A stretch of DNA of 22,346 nt from CAZEAC01 sp964510065 (GTDB taxonomy: Bacteria > Bdellovibrionota_C > UBA2361 > CAIXSY01). Positions 1-6,800 of this stretch are shown here, piece after piece. The stretch lies in the NCBI GenBank assembly GCA_964510065.1, contig CAZEAC010000075.1, positions 1 to 22,346 of the forward strand, written 5' to 3'. The position numbers and the translations under genes are program-made. The notes beneath the pieces were generated by a model. That model was not told the origin of the DNA and ran no database searches. It saw only the letters and a list, made by a program, of their open reading frames with translations. Each line of letters opens with the position of its first letter. Position 1 is the first letter of the stretch.

Positions 1-429
1 GTCACTTTAGACTTTAATCACAACAAGCTATCCGGAGACATCGATCTGTTGCTTCACGTGACGCAACGTAATCCCTACGGCTTTCAATTGGGAAGGCATG
101 TTCTCGAGGTGAAGTGGCCAACGAGTTCAGGCCGCGTATTAATGGGCAACATCCAGGAACAGCTAATAGGTGCTCAGGATCAACTTCGAAAATGCAGGTC
201 AGCGATACAAACTATGAAGGGCTACAAGAGACTCCCGACACATTATGGAGTCGTTGTGCTTGACGACATTCCCGAGAAAATTCCGGTGCGCCATGAACGC
301 CTCGCGGAGTTCAATCTATTTCATGTTCATAATCCCGCCCGGCCAGGCCCTTTTGCGCTGCCGACGTTACAATGGCTTACTCAGCTTCAACAACCGTCGA
401 AACGCCTTACGCACCTTTTGGCGGCGTAA
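1..429 (+). CDS. 3'-terminal part of a gene; possible PD-(D/E)XK nuclease-like domain
   Basis: The frame is open from the first base of the window, so the start lies outside it and 142 residues of the C-terminal part are visible. I do not recognise the protein by full sequence. What can be seen is a GDIDLL segment (visible residues 12-17) followed by HVLEVKW (33-39). The spacing D15...E36-V37-K38 fits the D...(E)xK active-site pattern of PD-(D/E)XK nuclease folds. A predicted amphipathic helix rich in Gln (about 50-66) and a hydrophobic strand (82-88) follow, as in that fold. The last 30 residues look unstructured. The gene converges on the sugar transferase, with only 7 bases between the stop codons. 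Reading it as a nuclease is inference; the D and EVK residues could be coincidental. Confidence 0.6.
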   Translation, partial: VTLDFNHNKLSGDIDLLLHVTQRNPYGFQLGRHVLEVKWPTSSGRVLMGNIQEQLIGAQDQLRKCRSAIQTMKGYKRLPTHYGVVVLDDIPEKIPVRHERLAEFNLFHVHNPARPGPFALPTLQWLTQLQQPSKRLTHLLAA

Positions 430-436
430 CTCCAAC

Positions 437-1945
437 TTAGCGCGCGCCCTGTCCGAATATTACCGCGGGAATAGTCCGGAGCATTAAAAGAAAATCACGC
501 CACAGCGACCAATTATCAATATATTCAAGATCGAGACGAACCCAAGATTCAAAATCGGATATATTGTTTCGCCCACTCACCTGCCAGGTGCAGGTCATGC
601 CAGGTCGCATCGAAAGTCTTCGACGATCGCGGCGCTCATAGAGACTCACCTCTCCAGGCACCGGTGGCCTAGGACCGACCAAGCTCATATCGCCAATCAA
701 TACATTCCAAAACTGGGGAAGCTCGTCCAAGCTGAATCGTCGAAGAAGCCGTCCCAGCGGAGTAACTCGCGGATCATTCTTCATTTTAAACACCGGCCCG
801 TTCATCTCGTTCAAAGGGCGCAGTGCAGCAAGGCGTGATTCGGCGTCCATATACATCGAGCGAAATTTGTACATCGAAAAAAGACGGCCGTTCAATCCCA
901 TTCGCCGCTGCGCGAATAGCACTGGACCCGGGGAACTAAACTTCAACGCCAACGCTATAATTAGGAGCAGTGGCGCTAGCAGTAGTAGCAACAGAGACGC
1001 CCCAACCAAGTCGACCGCGCGCTTGACGGTAAGCTCCCACTGATCGCCGGGCGGAGTTTGATAGTGAATGAACGGCATATCACCAAAATAGCTCATGCCA
1101 GATTTGACCATGCCAATACTAAAGAGATCGGCGGCGACAGTGGTTCTTATCCCCTGTTCGCTTGCCAACATAATTACTTCCTGTACCTGCGGCATCACCT
1201 CCACAAGATCCGAAAAAATAATTTCGTCAACTGCATAGCGAGTAAGCGCGCGCTCCAGCGCTGGAGGCCCAACAAGGATTCGCACCACCGAACTAATCCC
1301 TCGACGACGCACCTGATTACGAAAATCCTCGAGCTGATGTTCTAGGGCGAGCCGCTCTTCGGCACTGCGACACCCACGCAAATCGGAAAAAGCGCGAATA
1401 CGGAGGCCTAGTTCAGGGCGGCGCCGAATCTGCTCGGCAATTTGCAACGCTTGCTCGCCCACGCCACAAATGATAACCGTGCGGAAATTTCTTCCGCGGC
1501 GCCGCCAGAAGCGCAGCACTTCGAGCACCAGATAGCGCTCCAAAGTCAAAAGCATGGCAGCGAGAATACAGAATAGCGCGATGAAACTTCGACTGACGTC
1601 AATCTTGAGCAGGAAAAGTACCGAGGAGAGAACCATGAATGAGACAATCGAACTCCCCACGCTCACTTTGATAAGCTGAAACGCCGAGCTTAGGCGCATA
1701 CTGGTATACGCGCCCATCCACGAAAGCGCGATGCCATATGAGATAAGAGCAACTATGAGAATAATGAAATAATCTTTTAGCGGAGCAAGCTCGGAGCCGC
1801 GAAACGGTAGCTGCCAGCCGAGAATCGTATCCCAATAGAGCAGCGACTCGCGCCCATAATACGCAAGGAAGAATGCGGCGATGACTATTATGAAATCGCC
1901 AAGCCGCTCGACTCGTGAGATGAGTCGCCAATTCTCTTTAAGCAC
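437..1945 (-). CDS. Polyprenyl-phosphate sugar-1-phosphate transferase (WbaP/WcaJ-type initiating glycosyltransferase)
   Basis: This integral membrane enzyme would transfer a sugar-1-phosphate from a nucleotide sugar to undecaprenyl phosphate, the first step of exopolysaccharide or O-antigen repeat-unit assembly. At 502 residues it has the usual full length. Hydrophobic segments lie at about 17-30, 57-75, 95-113 and 119-136. A nucleotide-binding-like domain follows, with VIICGVGEQALQIA near 157-170. Another hydrophobic segment at about 311-334 precedes the catalytic domain, which carries KFRSM (360-364), the Asp-Glu pair in DELPQFWNVL (407-416), GDMSLVGPRP (418-427) and RPGMT with WQVSGRN (447-460). 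The start is GTG, with a GGGAG ribosome-binding site 7 bases upstream. No other glycosyltransferases are visible, so the sugar and the polymer cannot be named. The family assignment is secure. Confidence 0.95.
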   Translation of the reverse strand: MLKENWRLISRVERLGDFIIVIAAFFLAYYGRESLLYWDTILGWQLPFRGSELAPLKDYFIILIVALISYGIALSWMGAYTSMRLSSAFQLIKVSVGSSIVSFMVLSSVLFLLKIDVSRSFIALFCILAAMLLTLERYLVLEVLRFWRRRGRNFRTVIICGVGEQALQIAEQIRRRPELGLRIRAFSDLRGCRSAEERLALEHQLEDFRNQVRRRGISSVVRILVGPPALERALTRYAVDEIIFSDLVEVMPQVQEVIMLASEQGIRTTVAADLFSIGMVKSGMSYFGDMPFIHYQTPPGDQWELTVKRAVDLVGASLLLLLLAPLLLIIALALKFSSPGPVLFAQRRMGLNGRLFSMYKFRSMYMDAESRLAALRPLNEMNGPVFKMKNDPRVTPLGRLLRRFSLDELPQFWNVLIGDMSLVGPRPPVPGEVSLYERRDRRRLSMRPGMTCTWQVSGRNNISDFESWVRLDLEYIDNWSLWRDFLLMLRTIPAVIFGQGAR

Positions 1946-1967
1946 TCCTAAACTCCCAAGGACACTA

Positions 1968-2107
1968 TCGCATTCTCATTAAGCGTGGGGATTCTTTCCC
2001 GAACTCTGTGACCTCTGTGCCTCTGTGGTTTAAATACTTTAAAAACCACAGAGACACAGAGGTCACTGAGAAGCGGAGAAAGCCACCCAACCTTAATGAG
2101 TAGTTAC
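1968..2107. repeat. 140-bp palindromic repeat, copy 1 (MITE/REP-like)
   Basis: This long imperfect palindrome is centred on two 24-base arms (2008-2031 and 2043-2066) that pair with a single mismatch around an A/T-rich loop. The arms contain the phrase CCTCTGTGTCTCTGTGG, of a type I have seen in intergenic repeats of many environmental bacteria. Outer arms extend the symmetry, with CATTAAGCGTGGG on the left answered by CCCAACCTTAATG on the right. The element is 140 bases long, exactly like the second copy at 6623-6762, and it encodes nothing. A non-autonomous mobile element or REP-like sequence is the most likely identity. It could also act as a terminator or processing hairpin for flanking transcripts. 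Confidence 0.85.
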
Positions 2108-2219
2108 CTCTCCGACTATATAAATACTTGTACCCTTTAGTAAATTACTCACTCTGCAAAATACCGGCCCGATCACTAAATGAAGATCCTCAAGGCCCAC
2201 ATGCTCATCTTATGCTGTT

Positions 2220-2531
2220 ATGAATTGCCCCATTGCCGAGGTACATGAAGTAGCTATCTGCTTTCACGACCCCGTAATAAATCAGGTATTTGCCGAGCTT
2301 TTAGAGGCCCGTGGTGTCTCTGCCAAAGTGGTCGAAAATCTAAAAGAAATAGGTGAAAAGGAGCGCATAATCACCGAGCCGCGCTATCTAGAACAGCTGA
2401 ACAAGCGCTTCCTTGCAAACTGCCTCGTCGTGGGCTACCGCCGCCCTAGCACCGAAGAGCCGTTTCGTTCCCTAAGCCAACCTCTGACAGAGCAGAAGAT
2501 CGAGCAGGCGCTCGCTGAGCTTCTATCATAA
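2220..2531 (+). CDS. Small hypothetical protein, degenerate receiver-like
   Basis: This is a 103-residue soluble protein that I do not recognise by name. Its layout recalls a response-regulator receiver domain. A first strand VAICF (11-15) ends in His16-Asp17 where receivers carry an acidic pair. It is followed by a helix of the type PVINQVFAELLEARG (18-32), a strand CLVVGY (68-73), and SQPLTEQKIEQALAELL (86-102), which sits where receivers have the K-P motif and last helix. No Asp stands where the phosphoacceptor would be expected, and the conserved Lys is replaced by Gln. If it is a receiver, it probably does not use phosphorylation. It lies 96 bases before the ATP-grasp gene on the same strand, just after repeat copy 1. 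No clear ribosome-binding site is visible. The fold assignment is tentative. Confidence 0.55.
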   Translation: MNCPIAEVHEVAICFHDPVINQVFAELLEARGVSAKVVENLKEIGEKERIITEPRYLEQLNKRFLANCLVVGYRRPSTEEPFRSLSQPLTEQKIEQALAELLS

Positions 2532-2627
2532 CTTCCTGAAATTACTCGAATCCTCGCTCGTTTGCTTAAGCCAGTATTGCATTCTACGATACTTCGGTAG
2601 AAGCTCTTGCCCCTTGTTAGCCCCTCT

Positions 2628-3929
2628 ATGAATGGCACTCCTGATAAATATAGGCCCCTTCGCTCCTGTATCTCTTCCGATTCTGAGGAGGTAGCCGTCT
2701 TTGGCGTTGACCTCCTTTCAGATCCGCCCTACGCCAAGTACTGGTTTAAAAGCGATCCGCTCTCGCACACCAAGTGTGCCCGCGCGCTGCCGATAGCCGG
2801 ACCGGATGACATCGTTATCCTGGCTGGTAATCTACACGAAGAGTATCTCGAATGGCTTCGCTCCCTAAATATGGGCCCGCGCGAAGTTGTTGCCTACGGG
2901 CTTGAGCGCTCGCCTCAGTCACTCGCAGAAATTATTCGAGACGATCCGGAACCGCTAAAAAAGGCGCTTTACCGAATAAATCGCCGCGCAGTTTACGTTC
3001 CCTTCTATGGTGGCCAACGTGAAGTTGATCTGGCAAAAACTCTTGGCCTAGACGTCTTCGGCTGTAACGAGTCAGTCACTCTAGAATTTTATAACAAAGA
3101 GAAATTTAAGGACCACTGCTCACGTCTGGGTATAAAAACAGTATCCGAACTCGCACGCACACAGCCGGGCGCCCGTGGCGCCAATATCGAGGGCTATTCG
3201 CGAATTATTTCAGCGCTGCTCAAGAACTACTCCTCACTTGTGGTAAAAGGGGCCCTCGGTGCTACCGGTTCATCGGTCTACCGAGTCGAAAGCATCAACA
3301 TGGACGACGTCATCCGAAAGATGGCCGACAACAGCGGCTGCGGCGGATTTATGATTGAGCCCTTCCTCAAAGTGATTGTTTCTCCAAACGATCAGTGGGT
3401 GATTTCCCGCGACGGAACCATTTCGCATCTTGGTATCAGCGCGCAACTTTTTAGCGGGCTGACCCATGCCGGAAATATCATGGGACAATTTATTTCACAC
3501 CGGGTCGAGAATTATATTAGCGAAACTTCGCGCAAAATCGTCGAAAGCATGGCCCGGGCTGGCTACATTGGCGTGGTCGGCATCGACTATGTGGTTACCG
3601 ATGAAGACATCTTCCCCATTGAAAACAATGCGCGCTTCAATGGCTCGTCCTTTGCCATCGGTATTTTTGACAAACTTGTCACGCGCCAGCCCGATCTAAA
3701 TTGTTGGAAATTTATTAAGGCGTCAGTTGATCAAATGCCATTTCTGGAGCTGTTGAAGAAGCTCGATCAGGTTGTGTATGATGGACGGCGTCGAAACTCG
3801 GTATTCCCATTTGATGCCGATGCACTCCCAATTAATGGTGGCTTTACTGCATTGCTCGTTGCCGAGGATATGTATCATATTCAATATCTGGAAAGTGCCC
3901 TCACTGAGCTGGGCATAAAAAGGGTGTAG
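2628..3929 (+). CDS. ATP-grasp ligase (peptide/carboxylate-amine ligase)
   Basis: A 433-residue cytosolic enzyme of the ATP-grasp superfamily, which joins a carboxylate to an amine through an acyl-phosphate intermediate using ATP. An N-terminal domain of about 145 residues resembles a pre-ATP-grasp domain. It is followed by the nucleotide-binding Lys and Gly-rich loop VVKGALGATGSSVY (205-218), an EPF segment (244-246) and the metal-binding end GIDYVV (318-323) with IENNARFNGSS (331-341). All key positions look intact. About 90 C-terminal residues form an extra domain. The overall shape is closest to peptide ligases of the PGM1 kind rather than to D-Ala ligase. ATG 2628 is preferred over an in-frame TTG at 2607, but neither has a good ribosome-binding site. 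The next gene starts 6 bases after the stop. The substrate is unknown. Confidence 0.85.
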   Translation: MNGTPDKYRPLRSCISSDSEEVAVFGVDLLSDPPYAKYWFKSDPLSHTKCARALPIAGPDDIVILAGNLHEEYLEWLRSLNMGPREVVAYGLERSPQSLAEIIRDDPEPLKKALYRINRRAVYVPFYGGQREVDLAKTLGLDVFGCNESVTLEFYNKEKFKDHCSRLGIKTVSELARTQPGARGANIEGYSRIISALLKNYSSLVVKGALGATGSSVYRVESINMDDVIRKMADNSGCGGFMIEPFLKVIVSPNDQWVISRDGTISHLGISAQLFSGLTHAGNIMGQFISHRVENYISETSRKIVESMARAGYIGVVGIDYVVTDEDIFPIENNARFNGSSFAIGIFDKLVTRQPDLNCWKFIKASVDQMPFLELLKKLDQVVYDGRRRNSVFPFDADALPINGGFTALLVAEDMYHIQYLESALTELGIKRV

Positions 3930-3935
3930 CACCAC

Positions 3936-4934
3936 ATGGATCGGCATTTAAGTGTGATAGTTCACGGCGGCGCGGGAAATATCAGCGCCGAGCGTGGAGA
4001 AAAGAAAATGCCAGGATTACGGAGCGCGGTAGATGCGGCGTGGCGCAAACTTTGTGAAGGTGCAGCGGGCGAGGTAGCTGTCGCCGCCGCACTGCGCGTG
4101 CTCGAAGACGATCAGTATTTTAACGCGGGCTTCGGCGGGTATCCTAATGTAAATGGAATCGTGCTTCTCGATGTCGGGCTAATGCGCGGGAATCGTGATT
4201 TTGTTTCGCTGATAAATGTGCGGCGGATGAAGTACCCCTCAGCAATCGCGCTCGATATGCTTGAGAAGCATCGCTCGCTTATAAGTCTTTGGACACATGA
4301 ACTTATGCTCGAGGTCGAGCGGGGGCCGGCGGAAATCAAAGAGCGCTACGGCTTAGTTGCTACTCACGACGAGCTCATTGCTCCTTCGGTCAAAGAACTT
4401 TTAAAGCGTTTCAATGAGGCTGAGCTTTGCGGTCCCCTGGCCAAAGACAGAATTGAAGAACAGGGGCATGGCACCGTCGGCTGCGTAGTGCGTGATGCGA
4501 ACGGTAGGCTTTGTGCGGGAACTTCAACAGGCGGAATTCACTTGAAGCACAATGGCAGAGTCGGCGACTGCCCTATTATTGGCTCGGGGGTTTTCGCTGA
4601 CGACGAGATATGCGCGCTGTCGACAAGCGGAGATGGCGAGGCAATTCTGTTGAGTGTTCTCTCAGGATTCGTAATCGCCGCCATTCGTGACGCGCTTCGC
4701 CAGGATCCGGAATCCTTCGGGACAGACACCTGCAAGCTTCGATCGATAGTAGAGCGCGAGCTTTCGGAGCTCCGTCGCAAGGCTCCGGATGGTTCGGCAG
4801 GTATGATCATCATTCCGAGTTCGGGCGAACCAATATTTGCTTTTAACTCGTCGCGCTTTGCGGTGGGTATGCGCGTAGGAACTTCTGAAAGAATCCAGAA
4901 AGAAGAGATCCTTATCGCAGGCGAGCCTTCGTGA
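3936..4934 (+). CDS. Plant-type L-asparaginase / isoaspartyl peptidase (Ntn hydrolase)
   Basis: A 332-residue member of the family that includes E. coli IaaA. These enzymes cleave themselves to expose an N-terminal Thr and then hydrolyse asparagine or beta-aspartyl (isopeptide) bonds. The hallmarks are present: VIVHGGAGNIS (8-18), the cleavage/nucleophile site HGTVG with Thr180, and AGTSTGG (194-200) followed by GRVGDCPIIGSG (207-218), which supplies Arg208 and Asp211 for substrate binding. STSGDGE (229-235) stands for the usual C-T-G-T-G-E stretch. The linker before Thr180 (about 144-176) is of normal length, so autoproteolysis looks possible. The gene lies 6 bases after one ATP-grasp gene and overlaps the next by GTGA. 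This arrangement suggests it trims or recycles an isopeptide made by those ligases; that role is inference. Confidence 0.9.
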   Translation: MDRHLSVIVHGGAGNISAERGEKKMPGLRSAVDAAWRKLCEGAAGEVAVAAALRVLEDDQYFNAGFGGYPNVNGIVLLDVGLMRGNRDFVSLINVRRMKYPSAIALDMLEKHRSLISLWTHELMLEVERGPAEIKERYGLVATHDELIAPSVKELLKRFNEAELCGPLAKDRIEEQGHGTVGCVVRDANGRLCAGTSTGGIHLKHNGRVGDCPIIGSGVFADDEICALSTSGDGEAILLSVLSGFVIAAIRDALRQDPESFGTDTCKLRSIVERELSELRRKAPDGSAGMIIIPSSGEPIFAFNSSRFAVGMRVGTSERIQKEEILIAGEPS

Positions 4935-5911
4935 AGAAGATTTTGTGCATCACCGATCCACTCAGCCACACTCCCGTTGATTCGACCGTGGAGCTGTACC
5001 AGAGACTCGCCTTGGATGATGATATCGTTTTTTACCACGCCCATCCACGTGCGATTTCAGAAAAGCAGACATTGAGCGCGGTAAAATTGCGTGGTGAATT
5101 GTCGTTTCCCGACTTCCAGGCGCTCGACGCTCGGCCGGTTGAATCTTTAGGCTTCTCCGAACTTGCTCTCGTATTTTCAAGAGTTGACGACCCGCTTCCT
5201 CGAGGCTACATGGAGAGCCTGGCTTTCCATGAGTCGCAGACTCGCTTCATTAACAGTCCCTCAGGCCTACTCGAAGCCGGCGCACGTTCGTTTCATCAGA
5301 AGATTGCAGCAAAATTCTTACCCGACTGGATTGCCACTCGTGCCGTCAGTGATGCGGTGGCATTTATCGTTAAATTCGGCGATGTCGTTGCAAAAATTAA
5401 TCAGAGCTACGGCGGAAAAGGAGTACGCCGGATACGGAGAAATGATGTTGGTTGGTGCGTTGAGCACCACGAGGCCGGGATACGGAGCTACGCTGCGCTC
5501 GAAACATTGCTTGGCGATCTCTTCGCGCTCGACCCGGAGCCATTTGAGTTCGTGCGTTTTCTTAAGAATATCGGCGAGGGCGACAAACGAGTCTTGGTAC
5601 TCGATGGAAAAATTCTGGGAAGCTACCTCCGTCGCTCCAAGGGCGGTGGTTGGGTTCATAATGGTACACTCGGTGGCTATGAAGAACGTTGTGAAATAGG
5701 CACCTACGAGCGCGAAGTTATTTCCGCCACCTGGCCCGAGTATGCACGGCGAAACCTTCAAACCCTTGGCTACGATTTTTTGATGGACGACAATCGGCGT
5801 TGGGTCTTAAGTGAAATCAACGCGGGAAACGTCGGTGGATATGGACAGCTTGCAAGGCTTACCGGCGAGCCAATTTTTGAGCAGTTGATTTCTTGGATGA
5901 AACAGAGGTAG
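4931..5911 (+). CDS. GshB-like ATP-grasp ligase
   Basis: A 326-residue protein similar in layout to prokaryotic glutathione synthetase (GshB), which ligates glycine to gamma-glutamylcysteine. The N-terminal domain starts with KKILCITDPLSHTPVDST, comparable to GshB openings. The ATP-grasp part shows VAKINQSYGGKGVRRI (153-168, nucleotide Lys and Gly-rich loop), GDKRVLVLDGKILG (217-230) and LSEINAGNVGGYGQL (293-307), with Glu295 and Asn297 as metal ligands. The family's core is therefore intact. Start GTG overlaps the stop of the isoaspartyl peptidase in GTGA, so translation is probably coupled. No GshA-like gene is nearby, so true glutathione synthesis is not supported by context. A ligase for another short peptide or for a polymer is equally possible. 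Confidence 0.85.
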   Translation: MKKILCITDPLSHTPVDSTVELYQRLALDDDIVFYHAHPRAISEKQTLSAVKLRGELSFPDFQALDARPVESLGFSELALVFSRVDDPLPRGYMESLAFHESQTRFINSPSGLLEAGARSFHQKIAAKFLPDWIATRAVSDAVAFIVKFGDVVAKINQSYGGKGVRRIRRNDVGWCVEHHEAGIRSYAALETLLGDLFALDPEPFEFVRFLKNIGEGDKRVLVLDGKILGSYLRRSKGGGWVHNGTLGGYEERCEIGTYEREVISATWPEYARRNLQTLGYDFLMDDNRRWVLSEINAGNVGGYGQLARLTGEPIFEQLISWMKQR

Positions 5912-6093
5912 ACGGGTATCATCCACCCCGCGACACCTCCTTGCATACAAAAACATCTTCAAACATGTCACATCCGATGGCCGCGAGGCAATAACAACAA
6001 CTAGAGCAATATTGGGACATAGGTTTGCAGCCTGCGAGCCTGTCGTCGGGGGATTTTTTAGTAAGATCAAAATCGTAGAAGGAATTTGTGGAT

Positions 6094-6555
6094 ATGAAAA
6101 CCATAGTCGCACAGGTGTATTCAATGCTCGGGTTATTTCGAGGTGTATGCCAGGCTCTCGGCGCAATGAGAGTGGCCCCATCCCAAGGACAGCTTCAAGC
6201 TATCCTTTTCATTGCTGGTATTGGCATTTTATTTGCGGGGACGCTCGATGACGCGGTATCACAGATCACCGTGGGAGTGATTGGTGGCGGGACTGATTGG
6301 GAGGAGCACGACGCAATCTACAATGAGACCGCGATTGCGCAAGCGGTTAATATACTGCTGACCTATCTCGAGGGCTCATTCGGCTCTCTTGTCATGGTCG
6401 GCGCAGGCATTGCCGCGATACTCTCGTCCGCATTCGGACAGTATCGAGCTTCACTCAACTGCCTTGTGGTGGCGATCGGAGCCTTCATCCTGCGGTCAGT
6501 GATGGCAACCTTCTTCAATATGGAGTGGCGCGATACTATGAACGCGGGTTCCTAA
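6094..6555 (+). CDS. Small three-helix membrane protein, possibly VirB2/TrbC pilin-like
   Basis: A 153-residue protein with three hydrophobic segments at about 35-50, 97-114 and 121-140, separated by a polar region around 66-80 (GGTDWEEHDAIYNE). The last part, GSLVMVGAGIAAILSSAFG followed by a basic turn and a second helix ending in FILRS, recalls small pilin-like inner-membrane proteins of type IV secretion (VirB2/TrbC). No other secretion genes are visible here. ATG 6094 is chosen because GAAGGA lies about 10 bases upstream; an in-frame GTG at 6088 is too close to that site. The gene stands alone, 182 bases after the GshB-like gene and just before a hairpin terminator and repeat copy 2. The pilin-like reading is weak; a membrane protein is well supported. 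Confidence 0.75.
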   Translation: MKTIVAQVYSMLGLFRGVCQALGAMRVAPSQGQLQAILFIAGIGILFAGTLDDAVSQITVGVIGGGTDWEEHDAIYNETAIAQAVNILLTYLEGSFGSLVMVGAGIAAILSSAFGQYRASLNCLVVAIGAFILRSVMATFFNMEWRDTMNAGS

Positions 6556-6569
6556 GTACTTCCGTTCCT

Positions 6570-6605
6570 GCTACTGAGAGTTTCGTTGCTCTCAGTAGCT
6601 CTTAC
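6570..6605 (+). terminator. Hairpin terminator after the small membrane protein gene
   Basis: A perfect 11-bp stem (GCTACTGAGAG at 6570-6580 with CTCTCAGTAGC at 6589-6599) and an 8-base loop lie 14 bases after the stop codon. The trailing T-run is weak (TCTTAC), so termination may be inefficient, or the hairpin may mainly protect the 3' end. Confidence 0.6.
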
Positions 6606-6622
6606 AATTGCCCGGGCCACAC

Positions 6623-6762
6623 GTAATTACTCATTAACCCCGGTTATTCCTTCCCTCACCCTGTGACCTCTGTGTCTCTGTGGTTTTTAAAGTATTTAAA
6701 CCACAGCGACACAGAGGTCACAGAGTAGCGAAAAAAGCCACCCACACTTAATAAGTAGTTAC
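6623..6762. repeat. 140-bp palindromic repeat, copy 2 (MITE/REP-like)
   Basis: This second copy of the element at 1968-2107 has the same length. Terminal inverted repeats GTAATTACTCATTAA (6623-6637) and TTAATAAGTAGTTAC (6748-6762) agree at 13 of 15 positions. The central arms (6663-6686 and 6698-6721) pair over 24 bases with one mismatch. The right flank is identical to copy 1 at 34 of 41 positions in the same orientation. The centre (6663-6700) instead matches the reverse complement of copy 1 positions 2029-2066 without a difference. It contains no coding sequence. Confidence 0.85.
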
Positions 6763-6782
6763 GGCCACACCACCTAACCTAA

Positions 6783-6800
6783 GGAACCTCTGAAAAACTA
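6783..6800 (+). repeat. 18-base dispersed motif, copy A
   Basis: GGAACCTCTGAAAAACTA occurs here and, with one change, at 19293-19310. It overlaps the stop codon of the minus-strand gene beginning at 6798. The sequence resembles an end of a small dispersed element, but no partner end was found nearby. Confidence 0.4.

Noticed and set aside
1968..2107. Repeat considered as part of a CRISPR array or an insertion sequence
   Set aside because: There are only two copies 4.5 kb apart, no spacers and no transposase frame; a non-coding palindromic element fits better.
4538..5044. Minus-strand open frame of 168 codons
   Set aside because: It lies opposite the isoaspartyl peptidase and GshB-like genes, which carry clear family motifs. 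Its product shows no recognisable domain.
5912..6093. Intergenic gap tested for an RNA gene or promoter
   Set aside because: No tRNA-like cloverleaf, strong hairpin or convincing promoter pair was seen.
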